In this document: positions 14,095 through 23,879 of the stretch, piece by piece | Position numbering within the stretch: position 1 is the first letter of the stretch | Layout: each line of letters begins with the position of its first letter | Origin: Bdellovibrionales bacterium GWA1_52_35 | Lineage (GTDB): Bacteria; Bdellovibrionota; UBA1018 | Reading direction: 5' to 3' | Assembly (NCBI GenBank): GCA_001769805.1 | Contig: MEPO01000003.1 | Coordinates: 124,001 to 188,000, forward strand | Length of the DNA: 64,000 bases | Translations under genes and position numbers: made by a program | Notes under the pieces: model-generated | What the model saw: the letters and a program-made list of their open reading frames with translations, nothing else | Told to the model about the DNA's origin: nothing | The model's database searches: none

Positions 14095-15594
14095 ATGTCA
14101 GAAATCGATTTCCGGGGATATTCTCTTGAAGTTCTATTGCTCGGCGGCGCTTTTCTGCTGACCTTGTCGGTACTCGCAAGCAGGATCTCGTCTCGATTCG
14201 GAGTTCCATCGCTTCTTATTTTCCTCGGGATCGGGATGCTGGCGGGCTCTGAGGGACCGGGAGGGTTTGAATTTGATAATCACCCCATTGCCTTTGCTAT
14301 CGGCAGCGTGTGTCTTGCTCTTATTATTTTCGACGGTGGAATGCGCACCTCCTGGAACAGCATTCGTTCCGTGCTATTTGTGGGTATTTCGCTGTCCGTT
14401 TTGGGAACCCTTGCAACGGGTGCGACGACCGCAATTTTCTCCCACTATGTCCTGGGGCTTTCGTGGATTGAGGGGTTGCTCTTGGGTGCGATCGTTTCCT
14501 CTACAGACGCGGCGGCTGTCTTCAGTATTCTCAGGTCCAAGAGCCTTTCCCTTAAAGGAACGCTGAAGCAGACCCTGGAATTTGAAGCAGGCAGTAACGA
14601 TCCGATGGCCGTCTTTCTGACTGTTGCCGTTTTAACTTTTGCGACCCAGAAAGGCGCCAGCGCGCTAGGGCTGGGAACGATGTTCCTGATGCAAGGTGGG
14701 CTCGGAATAGGCCTGGGCTATCTCGGAGGAAGGGGCACCCGCTGGCTGCTGAATCATATTGATATCGAATATGAGGGGCTTTACGGCGTTCTTGTTTTGG
14801 GATTATCCCTTATTATTTTTGCCGCGACCTCCGCTTTGGGGGGGAGCGGCTTTTTAGCGGTCTATATCGCGGGCCTGGTTCTTGGAAATTCAGAGATGCT
14901 GCACAAGGGGAGTATTTCTCGGTTTCTGGACGGAATCGCATGGATCGCTCAAATTCTGGTATTTCTGACGTTAGGCTTGCTTTCCTTTCCGTCCCATCTT
15001 CTTCCACACTGGAGAGACGGATTGTTGCTTTCGCTTTTCATGATGTTTATCGCAAGACCCGTGAGCCTTATGATTGCCGCCCCTGTCGCTGCGATTGGGA
15101 GAAAAGAGCGCATATTCATCTCGTGGGTCGGCTTGCGCGGAGCCGCGCCGATTATTCTGGCAACACTTCCCTGGAGTGTCGGTTTTCCGAATGCGGAGTA
15201 TTTTTTCAATCTCGTCTTTTTCGTTGTTTTGACCTCGGTTGCAGCGCAAGGAATCAGTATTCCCTGGCTCGCCAAGAGACTGGGAATCGTTGAGCCGATT
15301 CGAGAAGAGCCCGCTCAGGAGCTATCCGCTGGAATGCTCCCCGCAGGGTTTTTTTCCATCGAGATCGAAGTGAAGCCGGGCTCGCTTGCCGAAAACCAGC
15401 GCGTTCTTGACCTCAGCCTGCCCGAGGGAGTGCTTCTGACCAGCCTTGAGAGAACCAATCGCTACCTCATTCCGAGGGGTGATACCGTCCTCATTCGCGG
15501 TGATCGAATACGTGGGCTGGCCCGACCTGGCAGCGTCGAGACCCTACGCGGAATTTTTGGCACGGCGAAGCCCGCCGCACCTAATTTTGCCTAA
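14095..15594 (+). CDS. CPA1-family K+(Na+)/H+ antiporter (NhaP2/CvrA type)
   Basis: A 499-residue protein with about 12 transmembrane segments, then a cytoplasmic tail of about 90 residues resembling a TrkA-C (RCK-C) domain (PGSLAENQRVLDLSLPEG...IRGDRIRGL). The membrane core holds GIGMLAGSEGPGG, SSTDAAAVFSIL and EFEAGSNDPMAVFLT. In CPA1 exchangers the ND pair forms the ion-binding site. Likely exchanges K+ or Na+ for H+ at the inner membrane, with the tail sensing ligand. ATG 14095 is chosen; a TTG at 14074 is possible and neither has a clear ribosome site. Its stop overlaps the converging gene's stop by four bases. Confidence 0.85.
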   Translation: MSEIDFRGYSLEVLLLGGAFLLTLSVLASRISSRFGVPSLLIFLGIGMLAGSEGPGGFEFDNHPIAFAIGSVCLALIIFDGGMRTSWNSIRSVLFVGISLSVLGTLATGATTAIFSHYVLGLSWIEGLLLGAIVSSTDAAAVFSILRSKSLSLKGTLKQTLEFEAGSNDPMAVFLTVAVLTFATQKGASALGLGTMFLMQGGLGIGLGYLGGRGTRWLLNHIDIEYEGLYGVLVLGLSLIIFAATSALGGSGFLAVYIAGLVLGNSEMLHKGSISRFLDGIAWIAQILVFLTLGLLSFPSHLLPHWRDGLLLSLFMMFIARPVSLMIAAPVAAIGRKERIFISWVGLRGAAPIILATLPWSVGFPNAEYFFNLVFFVVLTSVAAQGISIPWLAKRLGIVEPIREEPAQELSAGMLPAGFFSIEIEVKPGSLAENQRVLDLSLPEGVLLTSLERTNRYLIPRGDTVLIRGDRIRGLARPGSVETLRGIFGTAKPAAPNFA

Positions 15595-16640
15595 TTCACC
15601 TGGAAGTTCGTAGGTGCCCGCGGAGCGGCTGGCTGGGCGGATCCGCCACCTACAGTGATGCGGTAACCCGGGGAAGCATTGCCGTCCCGATCAACGACGA
15701 AAAGATAGGCGGCTTGCCCGTTTTGAAGATGGCCGGTGTTTACCTTTGCAGTAATTACTGTTCCTGTTGCCGACCAGGTCTGCGGAATTTGCACCACACG
15801 GAAGTTGCAGCTGTTGAACGACGGCTGGTCTCCGAGTTCAATTCTGGCTCGCGTCTTATCCACGTACACGTCATCGACGTAACTGTTATGGTTGGCTCCT
15901 GCCGGCACGGAGTCATACATCAGCCCAAGAATGATACTGTTTTGCTGAAAATTATACCCAGACGCTCGGGTGAGAACGTTTTGCCAGCGTTTCTCCTGGT
16001 TCGCTCCCAGGAAGATCTGAACTTCACCATTCATTGTACCCGCGGGAATCGAGTTACGCTTGAAAATTTCATGACGAGTCCAAGTGGTATTCATCTCTCC
16101 TTCGACCCAGCGGTCCACCGGGTAAACACTCTCGGCCCCGTTTTCCCAGTAAACATAATGATTACTGATCGCGACTACGCCAGCGCCGCCGTAATTGTTC
16201 AAAGAAGCGGTGCTGTTCGACCGTCCGACCTTGTGAATGCCGTCTGTGGAACCACTCGGAACGAATTTGTACATGTAACTGTAATAAATCTCGTCTGTCG
16301 GCGAAAAAAAGAAATTACTCGTTCTGAACCAACCTTCGGTGGGAGTCATGCGGTTATGCGCGGAAAGAGCCCCGGTATAGGAATTCGCGCTTGAGAAAAA
16401 TCCGCCCCCATCTGTATACGGAACCCACTTTGGGTCGGTACTCAGTCTTGCGGCATTGGTGCCGCCTTCGAACGAATCAAAGAGAATGGGAGCTGCCGGA
16501 GATTTGACGCCGAAATTTGCACCGGAAATCGTAATCGTTTGATTCTGTATCACCTGACCGCTCACCCCACTGATCGAAGGTGCTGCCTGTACCGATGAAG
16601 ACAGAAATATGCTTAAAAATACAAAAATTGATCGCCCCAT
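15591..16640 (-). CDS. exported protein with N-terminal IPT/TIG-like segment
   Basis: A 349-residue protein with a signal peptide (MGRSIFVFLSIFLSSSVQAA). Residues 22-48 (ISGVSGQVIQNQTITISGANFG) match the start of IPT/TIG Ig-like domains. The middle, rich in Trp, Tyr and Asn, resembles a carbohydrate-binding or polysaccharide-lyase-type jelly roll (inference). The C-terminal part reads TWSATGTVITAKV and then a Pro-rich end. ATG 16640 follows AAGGGGTG; an earlier start would add 22 residues. It diverges from the Omp85-like gene, 96 bases away, and shares an overlapping stop with the antiporter gene. Confidence 0.55.
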   Translation of the reverse strand: MGRSIFVFLSIFLSSSVQAAPSISGVSGQVIQNQTITISGANFGVKSPAAPILFDSFEGGTNAARLSTDPKWVPYTDGGGFFSSANSYTGALSAHNRMTPTEGWFRTSNFFFSPTDEIYYSYMYKFVPSGSTDGIHKVGRSNSTASLNNYGGAGVVAISNHYVYWENGAESVYPVDRWVEGEMNTTWTRHEIFKRNSIPAGTMNGEVQIFLGANQEKRWQNVLTRASGYNFQQNSIILGLMYDSVPAGANHNSYVDDVYVDKTRARIELGDQPSFNSCNFRVVQIPQTWSATGTVITAKVNTGHLQNGQAAYLFVVDRDGNASPGYRITVGGGSAQPAAPRAPTNFQVN

Positions 16641-16736
16641 AATGTCACCCCTTTCATACATAGTATCATCTCTTTTCTTCCGAGTTGTAAAGATTTTGCT
16701 GCCCAACTCAAGTTGGCGCCATGATAAGCTGATAAA

Positions 16737-17945
16737 ATGTTTTTAAAGATTTTCCCAAGTGCTATTCTCGCGCTATTTCTGGGTTTTTCAGCTGGCGCTG
16801 CCACGCCAGCCTATGAAGTCACGGGATTGAATCGAACCACCCCGGCATTTTTCGACCATATCATCCGATTTTGCAGCGAAAAAGCCACGTTGGAAGCGGC
16901 CTCGCTGAAGCAATGTGTTTATGATTTTCGAATTTTCTCGAGTGTAGAGATTGAGAAGTCTCCCGAAGGAAAATTTCACGTCTTCGTCCAGGAGCGCTGG
17001 ACACTTTTCCCGATCCCGATGATGTATGTCTCAAACGATATCCGCCGGTACGGGTTTTTTGTTTTCGAATCAAATTTCCTGGGCCGAGGCAAAGTTTTTG
17101 GAGGGGGACTTGCCGTTTCCAATGCAGGCAATACGTACTTCATCCTGTATCGCGATCCTGCGGTGAACTATTCGCCTTTCACCCTGACTCTGCGTGCTGC
17201 CTTGGATTCCCAGGACGTTTATGCCTACGCTGGCAAAATCAAAGCCTATGGTTATAAAGAAGACCGCCAGGGCATCGTCGTGGCTCCGGGGTTGCGGCTG
17301 AACCCCTATTGGTCACTGTCAGTAGAACCTGAATGGGTTCGGAGAAACTTCAAGTCCGCTGGCTTCGATGGGACACCGGATGATTACAGTACTATCGATG
17401 GTGGGATCCGGCTGCAGTATCAGGATACGGCCTACCGGTTGTTTTTCAACGAAGGGTTTTCGGCCGATCTCAGATTGAAACGTCAGCTTTACAAAAGCGA
17501 TGATCAGGCCAGGGCCACAACGATTGAAAGCTCTGTGGCCTGGGAGAAGTCGGCGTTTTTTACTCACGTCTTTCAGTTCAGCGGCAGGATTGCTTCTCTT
17601 TATGGAGCGGATCCGCGCGATTTGATCCGGACGGGGTACATGCGCGGGTACCGGGGCATTGAAGCCAATGGGCTTTGGCTGAGAAAGACTCTGGCGCTTT
17701 CCTTTGATTATCAGATTCCCCTGGCTTCGGTGGCTTCCGGTGTGTGGACCCTGGCCCCGTTTGTGGACTTGGGCTGGTTCAAAAGCACGGTCGATACCTC
17801 CCGTGAAGCCTACCAGTCTTATGGGCTGGGGACCTATTTTTTCATCAGTCGGATTGCGCTCCCGGGGATGGGGCTGATTGCCGGGCATAATGCCGAGTAT
17901 AAGGGCAACTTTGTCGCATTCTTTCTCGGCATGCCGATGCGTTGA
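16737..17945 (+). CDS. Omp85/BamA-like outer-membrane protein
   Basis: A 402-residue exported protein with a signal peptide (cleaved near AGAATPA). Residues about 24-85 look like one POTRA-type unit (YEVTGLNRTT...FRIFSSVEIEKSPEGKFHVFVQERW). The rest is a predicted beta-barrel. YMRGYRGIEANGLWLRKTLALSFDYQIPL near residue 300 resembles the conserved Omp85 R-G-[FY] loop motif and following strand. One POTRA domain and the short length make it a small Omp85, not BamA itself. The downstream cotransporter gene runs in the same direction. Confidence 0.65.
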   Translation: MFLKIFPSAILALFLGFSAGAATPAYEVTGLNRTTPAFFDHIIRFCSEKATLEAASLKQCVYDFRIFSSVEIEKSPEGKFHVFVQERWTLFPIPMMYVSNDIRRYGFFVFESNFLGRGKVFGGGLAVSNAGNTYFILYRDPAVNYSPFTLTLRAALDSQDVYAYAGKIKAYGYKEDRQGIVVAPGLRLNPYWSLSVEPEWVRRNFKSAGFDGTPDDYSTIDGGIRLQYQDTAYRLFFNEGFSADLRLKRQLYKSDDQARATTIESSVAWEKSAFFTHVFQFSGRIASLYGADPRDLIRTGYMRGYRGIEANGLWLRKTLALSFDYQIPLASVASGVWTLAPFVDLGWFKSTVDTSREAYQSYGLGTYFFISRIALPGMGLIAGHNAEYKGNFVAFFLGMPMR

Positions 17946-18028
17946 GACCGTTTAACAAATCGGTTGATCAGGGTGCGCCGGCTCAAAAATCTTTACTGAT
18001 CTGTTTCGGGTGGGGTAGGCTCCACGGA

Positions 18029-20248
18029 ATGGCAGGTCCTCCATCCCATAAGACTTATGGAACCTTTCAGGGGGTATTCCTTCCGAGTATCTTGACTATT
18101 TTTGGCGTAATCATGTACCTGCGGCTCGGGTGGGTTGTGGGGACGGTTGGCCTTTTTGGTGCGTTGATCATCGTGTCGATTGCCAATGCGATCACCTTCA
18201 TCACGGGGCTTTCGATTTCCGCCACGGCCACGAACATGAAAGTGGGCGGTGGCGGCGCATACTACATGATTTCGCGCTCCTTTGGCATCGAGGCCGGTGC
18301 CGCGATCGGGATACCTCTCTACTTGGCGCAAGCGCTGGGGATTTCTTTTTATATCACCGGCTTCTCGGAGTCGCTTCATGTTCTCCTGCCGATGCTTCCG
18401 ATCTTGTGGATCAGCCTGGCAAGTCTTCTTGTTTTATCGATCTTGACCTATTTTTCGACCGACCTGGCGTTAAAGGCGCAGTTTTTTATTTTTTTAATAG
18501 TGGTGGCCTCGCTGGTTTCTTTTTTTATGGGAGCGCCGCCTGCCGAGGGGTTCACGGCCGCAAAAATTGCGCTTCCGCCCGCTTCGTTTTGGATCGCCTT
18601 TGCTGTCTTTTTTCCAGCGGTGACGGGAATTGAAGCTGGCATTGCCATGTCCGGAGATTTAAAAAATTCCGCCCGTTCGTTGCCGCTCGGGACCATGAGC
18701 GCCGTGGTGCTCGGGTATGTCGTTTACATGGCCATCCCCGTTTTTCTCTCCAAGCACGTGCCCAGAGAGGTGCTCTTGACCAATAACATGGTCATGCGGG
18801 ATTTGGCCGTCTTCGGATTCGCCGTTACTGCGGGGATCTGGGGCGCCACACTCTCGAGCGCGCTGGGCTCGCTGCTGGGAGCCCCGAGAACGCTTCAGGC
18901 ACTGGCACAAGATGGCGTGCTCCCGCATTTTTTGGGCAAAGGCTTCGGACCAACTCAGGAACCGCGACTTGCGACGGCTGTTTCATTTCTCATTGCCCTT
19001 GGAGGTATTCTGCTGGGTGACCTGAACCTGATAGCGCCGATTCTCTCAATGTTTTTTCTGACTTCCTACGGCGCGCTCAATTTGGCGGCAGGGTTGGAAG
19101 GGCTTTTGGGAAATCCGTCGTGGCGGCCCACTTTTCGTTCTCCCTGGGCTCTTTCGCTGGCAGGGGCAGGCCTGTGTTTAGCGGTGATGTTAATGATCGA
19201 CCCGGGAGCGACGTTCATCGCAAGCTTTGCGATTATCGCAATCTATCATCTTATGCAGCGGCGAAATCTTCGCGCCCGCTGGGGCGATATGCGTCGGGGA
19301 ATTTTGATGTTTTTTGCGAAGCAATCACTGTACAAGCTCGAGGAGACCCCCCCGGAACCCCGCTCCTGGCGCCCCAATATTCTGGTCCTGAGCGGGGCCC
19401 CTGCAGCTCGTTGGTATTTGATTGAACTAGCGGATGCGCTGACGCGGGGTCGGAGTTTTCTGACCGTGGCCAGCATTGTTCCCAAAGTTACCGCGACTGA
19501 GGAACGGCTGGAGAGTCTGGTTAAGTCAGTCAGACAATTCCTGAAAAGCCGAGGTGTTCGTGCCTTGGTGGAGGTGGTTTCAGCTGAAAATGTTCTGGTG
19601 GGGGCTCAAAGCCTGATCCGGACCTATGGCATGGGGCCACTATTCCCGAATACCTTTCTGTTAGGAGAAACAGAAAAGGAAGAAAACTTCGCGCAGTTTG
19701 CTGATTTGATACTTTCGGTCTATCGTTCTCGCCGAAATCTCATGATTGTGAGGCAGGGGAAAAAAGAAAAAGCCGCTCATGCGGAAGGCCTTTCGATCGA
19801 AACCAGAAAAACGAGCAGCAAGAAACAGATCGACGTCTGGTGGGGAGGGCGCGGCGGGAATGCAGGTTTGATGCTGGTTCTCGCTTATATGCTTCAGACG
19901 ACGACCACCTGGCGTGGCGCCACCCTCACGCTTCGGTATCTTGTGAAAAACGAGGAAGAGAAAGAGCGCGCGTCGGAGCACCTCAAAGCCCTTCTCACCG
20001 AGGGAAGAGTGTCAGCCAAACTTGATGTCATTCTTGCCGAACCAGATGAAGATCCGTTGAAAATGATCGCAGAGAGATCAGCAGCGGCAGATATGATTTT
20101 CCTGGGCATCAAGCCTCCGGCCGCGGAGGAAACGATTGAGTCCTATCGTGATTATTATGCCGGGCTATTATCGCGCTCCGAGGGGTTTCCAACGGCGGCC
20201 TTCGTGCTGGCAGGTCAAGACATCAGCTTCGAAGACATTTTGAAGTGA
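18029..20248 (+). CDS. SLC12-type cation-chloride cotransporter-like permease
   Basis: A 739-residue protein. About 12 transmembrane helices (residues 15-430) follow the APC fold, opening GVFLPSILTIFGVIMYLRLGWVVG, the hallmark of SLC12 transporters. A cytoplasmic domain of about 280 residues follows, with RPNILVLSGAP and AADMIFLGIKPP, matching the SLC12 C-terminal domain with two UspA-like halves. The transported ions cannot be told; bacterial relatives include amino-acid carriers. ATG 18029 is preferred because the protein then starts just before the first helix; a TTG at 17942 is possible. It sits with an antiporter and MscS, suggesting a salt or osmotic block. Confidence 0.8.
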   Translation: MAGPPSHKTYGTFQGVFLPSILTIFGVIMYLRLGWVVGTVGLFGALIIVSIANAITFITGLSISATATNMKVGGGGAYYMISRSFGIEAGAAIGIPLYLAQALGISFYITGFSESLHVLLPMLPILWISLASLLVLSILTYFSTDLALKAQFFIFLIVVASLVSFFMGAPPAEGFTAAKIALPPASFWIAFAVFFPAVTGIEAGIAMSGDLKNSARSLPLGTMSAVVLGYVVYMAIPVFLSKHVPREVLLTNNMVMRDLAVFGFAVTAGIWGATLSSALGSLLGAPRTLQALAQDGVLPHFLGKGFGPTQEPRLATAVSFLIALGGILLGDLNLIAPILSMFFLTSYGALNLAAGLEGLLGNPSWRPTFRSPWALSLAGAGLCLAVMLMIDPGATFIASFAIIAIYHLMQRRNLRARWGDMRRGILMFFAKQSLYKLEETPPEPRSWRPNILVLSGAPAARWYLIELADALTRGRSFLTVASIVPKVTATEERLESLVKSVRQFLKSRGVRALVEVVSAENVLVGAQSLIRTYGMGPLFPNTFLLGETEKEENFAQFADLILSVYRSRRNLMIVRQGKKEKAAHAEGLSIETRKTSSKKQIDVWWGGRGGNAGLMLVLAYMLQTTTTWRGATLTLRYLVKNEEEKERASEHLKALLTEGRVSAKLDVILAEPDEDPLKMIAERSAAADMIFLGIKPPAAEETIESYRDYYAGLLSRSEGFPTAAFVLAGQDISFEDILK

Positions 20249-20269
20249 TCCGTTAGTCGGGGTTGTCTG

Positions 20270-21343
20270 TTACTGGTCGGCTGAAGTTCTGTCCTGGCTC
20301 TCGGCATTCTTCTGAATAAACAGCGTTTGCGTGGGATAAGCAAACTGGATGCCTTCGGCACCGAACCGCCGAAATATTTCAAGATTCACTTGCTGCGCAA
20401 TATCGGCGTAGACCCCGTAATCGGGATTCAAAACCCAGTAGACGGTTTCCACATCCAGCGATGATGTACCGAACTTCAGAAAGTGGCAGCGTTCAAAGCG
20501 CGTATTGGGAACGGCGGAGACAATCTCTTTGATCAGGGTTGGAATCCGCGAAAGCTGTTCGGATGAGGTCTGATAGATGACCCCCAGACTGAATGAAACG
20601 CGACGCTCTGACATTCTTTTGAAATTACGAACGCGGCTTTGCAGCAGATCGCTATTGGAGAAAATGAGCTGCTCGCCTGAAAGGCTGCGGATACGGGTGG
20701 TCTTCAGGCCGATGTGTTCCAGCGTGCCCATGAAGTCACCGACCACGATAAAATCCCCCACGACAAAGGGTTTATCGAGCACGATGGTCAGCGACGCAAA
20801 AAGGTCGCCGAGAATGTTTTGAACGGCCAGCGCGACAGCGATACCGCCGACGCCCAGGCCAGCAATCAGCGTAGTGACGTTAAATCCAAGGTTGTGGACC
20901 GCCAAAAGGACCAGAATCGAGTAGAGTGCAAATTTGGTTGAGAAGCTGATTAAACCGATACTCGTGGCAGTGGCCGTGTCCGAGAGGGAGCGTTTTTTTA
21001 AATAGTTTTCAATCCAAAATGCAATGGCGAGACTGCCCCAGGAACTCGCTTGCATCAGGCAAATCAGAAGAAAGGACTTGCTTAGGACCACGCGCGTCGC
21101 GGGTGAGAGGGCGAGGGTAAAGGACATGACGTAAATCGCGCTGGCAGCGAGAAAATAGGTTTTAGTGACGGACACGAGTTTGTAAATTAAATCATCCGCC
21201 AGCGTCACGGTACTTTTTGAAAAAAGTGTGAATCTCTTTAAAGAAAATTTTCGAACAATCAATAAAGCAGAAAAGATCAAGATGAAGCCGGCCAAAGCCA
21301 CGCTCCAGGTTTCCAATGAATTGTCAAAATAGGAAAGTTTCAT
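20270..21343 (-). CDS. MscS-family mechanosensitive channel
   Basis: A 357-residue protein with five hydrophobic segments, then the MscS pore helix and beta domain. The signature GLGVGGIAVALAVQNILGDLFASLTIVLDKPFVVGDFIVVGD is clear at about residues 165-205, and the C-terminal alpha/beta domain runs to the end. The extra N-terminal helices make it a longer form than E. coli MscS. It opens on hypo-osmotic shock to release ions. ATG 21343 is chosen; AAAGGAG lies 15 bases upstream, longer than usual. Confidence 0.85.
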   Translation of the reverse strand: MKLSYFDNSLETWSVALAGFILIFSALLIVRKFSLKRFTLFSKSTVTLADDLIYKLVSVTKTYFLAASAIYVMSFTLALSPATRVVLSKSFLLICLMQASSWGSLAIAFWIENYLKKRSLSDTATATSIGLISFSTKFALYSILVLLAVHNLGFNVTTLIAGLGVGGIAVALAVQNILGDLFASLTIVLDKPFVVGDFIVVGDFMGTLEHIGLKTTRIRSLSGEQLIFSNSDLLQSRVRNFKRMSERRVSFSLGVIYQTSSEQLSRIPTLIKEIVSAVPNTRFERCHFLKFGTSSLDVETVYWVLNPDYGVYADIAQQVNLEIFRRFGAEGIQFAYPTQTLFIQKNAESQDRTSADQ

Positions 21344-21513
21344 ATTGCGGAAATACGGCTCCTTTAGGCCCAAACTCGGGTGAGTACCGTGATTTGATGT
21401 GTCATGAAAGTGCAATCAAGTTAACAAAATCCCTTATGATTGGAAAGCGGCGGAACCATTTTCAATCAAAACACTTGACTCAGGAAGTTCATCGATCGTT
21501 CCGATAAGATTAT

Positions 21514-22347
21514 GTGAAACGCTCCCTTTTTCGGAAATCAACGCTCGCTTTCGCGGTCGCTGCAGTTCTGACTGCTCTGCCGAGTTCCATCGTACGAACT
21601 CCGCTTTCTTCAATTAACGCCAATGCACTCGACCCGGCCCCGCTCAAAGGAACCTCCGAGGCCCATTTTATTGCCCTCATGCACAAGCATATTCGCAACG
21701 TGAAAATAATCGGAGTTGCAGCACTTCACGAACTTAAACAGCGCTACCCCGGGGAATACACCTCAATCAGTGACGACGAAGTCAGCGCCTTTTTAGAGCT
21801 TCATGATCAGGCCAAAGTTAACCGGACGGAGCAATTCCTGGCTGAACACCATATTCCCAAAAATGAGCGGTTTGGAAAACTCCTGTCCAAATATTACGGA
21901 GCCACTCCAGAAACACTCAAAAGCATTCCTGGCAAGAGTGCTCCGACGGAATGGGATGAGCTTAGACATATCGTTGATCACCTCAATGAAACTGACACGG
22001 CCGTTGTGAATTCATATTTAAAAAAATTCCCGACGGAAAAACAGCAGAGCCTCCGGTTCATTGAAAAATTAGCCGATTGCCTGGATACATCGCTGAATCG
22101 GAAGCAGGAGTTTTCTTCTAAGAACTTTGCACCTGCAAGCGTTTTCTTCAAACAGCAGCTTAAGAGCAAACCCATGCCCGAATTAGGTCACCATGCCAAA
22201 CGTTTACCCGAAATTGCTCGCTACTTCGAAGGTCAGGGACCCGGGGGCATTCCACGGCTGACTTTGATTTTGCACAAAAATCTTCCCAATCGGGTCCAGT
22301 GTCTAGCCCGCCTGCTGCACCTCTTGGATAGCCGTGCTCGTAAATAA
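21514..22347 (+). CDS. exported helical protein of unknown function
   Basis: A 277-residue protein starting at GTG 21514, with a signal peptide (MKRSLFRKSTLAFAVAAVLTALPSS). The mature part is helical and rich in His, Lys and Leu, with segments such as FLELHDQAKVNR, WDELRHIVDHLNETD and FIEKLADCLD. No family is recognised; the spaced His/Asp pairs recall HD-type helices, but the motif is not clear. No strong ribosome site is visible. It diverges from the mscS gene across 170 bases. Confidence 0.5.
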   Translation: MKRSLFRKSTLAFAVAAVLTALPSSIVRTPLSSINANALDPAPLKGTSEAHFIALMHKHIRNVKIIGVAALHELKQRYPGEYTSISDDEVSAFLELHDQAKVNRTEQFLAEHHIPKNERFGKLLSKYYGATPETLKSIPGKSAPTEWDELRHIVDHLNETDTAVVNSYLKKFPTEKQQSLRFIEKLADCLDTSLNRKQEFSSKNFAPASVFFKQQLKSKPMPELGHHAKRLPEIARYFEGQGPGGIPRLTLILHKNLPNRVQCLARLLHLLDSRARK

Positions 22348-22478
22348 AACAGCTAGAGCGTACGGACGTGGCCACCCCTTGCTTGAGCTGGCAAGCAAGA
22401 CCCACTCAGCAGACAGCTTCCTTGACTTGCTTTTTATGAGTGGGTTCGGTAAGTGTTTATACTCTTGGAGATAACTGA

Positions 22479-23879
22479 TTGGACCCAGACCCTGGTAGTT
22501 TTGCATCGCTAGAATTCGGCATTATCTTAACTTGCCTCATTTTGTCGGCAGCTTTTTCTGCTTCTGAGACGGCGATCACTTCCTTCAGTGAACTCAAGGC
22601 TAAACACTTGGTTGAGCGCCTAGGCGTGCGTGCGAAGGCCATGCGGTTCTGGCTCCGGTCGCCCACGCGCGTTCTCACAACGATCCTCGTCGGCAATAAC
22701 CTGGTGAACATTGGTGGTTCGGTGATTGCAACCGACTTGATTTTACGTGTTTTTCCGAGTGGTGGTGTCTTGATCGCTACCGCTACGATGACGATATCAA
22801 TCCTGATTTTTTCCGAAATCATCCCCAAGGTCGTAGCAAGAAGTTATTCGGATCAGCTCGTACTTCCGGCGATTCACTTCGTTCGATTCGTGCATGTCAT
22901 TTTGTATCCTCTGATCTATCTGTTGTCGAAATTTGCCGAGTTCACGCTGCGACTGTTGCGAGCCGATAGCGATCGGCTAAAGCCTTCGATCACGGAGGAG
23001 GAGCTTACCTTTTTGATCGGAGTTGGCGAAAAAGAGGGAGCATTAGAGAAAGAACAGCATCGGTTGTTGTCAAACGTATTTCAGTTCGGAAGCACCGTTG
23101 TCCGCGAGATCATGATCCCTCGGACTGACATTGTTGGGGTGCCGCGAACAGCCGAGGCAACTATTGCCGTTCAGCTTATGCTCGATAAAGGTCATTCGAG
23201 GCTTCCAGTATTTGATCAAGGAATTGATCAAATCGTCGGAATTATCCACGCGAAAGAACTGCTTCGACGGACAAAGGAGCACGGAAATTTGAATTTTCCG
23301 GTCAGCGAGGTCTTGCGCGAACCTTGGTTTGTCGCTGAAGGCAAGCCGGTGGCTGAGCTTCTTCCTGAAATGAAGACCCGTAAGCGACAAATGGCAATTG
23401 TGCTGGATGAGCATGGTGGAACGGCTGGACTGATCACCTTTGAAGATCTGATCGAGGAGATCGTTGGGGAGATCCGCGATGAGTATGATGAGCAGGAAGA
23501 AGATATGCTTCAGGTCATGGATGAGCCCGGAACATTTCTAGTGGACGCCCGAATGAATTTTACGGATTTCGCGACTGAATTTGGCACATTTTTTCCGGTC
23601 TCTGATCCGGACCACGAGGAAGGCCAAGACGGATCAGGCACTCAAAGGCCTGAGGCTCCGTCTTTTGATACTTTGGGCGGCATGATTATCGATCATTTGG
23701 GCCACATTCCAAAGCCAGGGGAACAGCTTCGGTATGGAGAGCTATTGTTAACAGTGAAGGTTGCTGACCGGTATCGGCTGAGAAAAATTCTATTAAAAGT
23801 ACTTGCTCTTGAATCCGCCGAGCAGCTCTCGGAATCAAGAGACCCGGCGCTACAGGAAAAGACCGCCTCTGGTGTTTAG
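22479..23879 (+). CDS. CNNM/CBS-domain (CorC/HlyC) membrane protein
   Basis: A 466-residue protein. DUF21/CNNM membrane domain with about four helices (residues 8-150); two CBS domains (about 195-315: IPRTDIVGVPRT, and MAIVLDEHGGTAGLITFEDLIEEIVGEI); then a CorC_HlyC domain (about 340-430). Proteins of this family are linked to Mg2+ or Co2+ export and resistance. TTG 22479 is taken as start because GGAG lies 8 bases upstream. The DUF3750 lipoprotein gene starts directly after its stop. Two relatives lie at 30900-33271. Confidence 0.85.
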   Translation: MDPDPGSFASLEFGIILTCLILSAAFSASETAITSFSELKAKHLVERLGVRAKAMRFWLRSPTRVLTTILVGNNLVNIGGSVIATDLILRVFPSGGVLIATATMTISILIFSEIIPKVVARSYSDQLVLPAIHFVRFVHVILYPLIYLLSKFAEFTLRLLRADSDRLKPSITEEELTFLIGVGEKEGALEKEQHRLLSNVFQFGSTVVREIMIPRTDIVGVPRTAEATIAVQLMLDKGHSRLPVFDQGIDQIVGIIHAKELLRRTKEHGNLNFPVSEVLREPWFVAEGKPVAELLPEMKTRKRQMAIVLDEHGGTAGLITFEDLIEEIVGEIRDEYDEQEEDMLQVMDEPGTFLVDARMNFTDFATEFGTFFPVSDPDHEEGQDGSGTQRPEAPSFDTLGGMIIDHLGHIPKPGEQLRYGELLLTVKVADRYRLRKILLKVLALESAEQLSESRDPALQEKTASGV

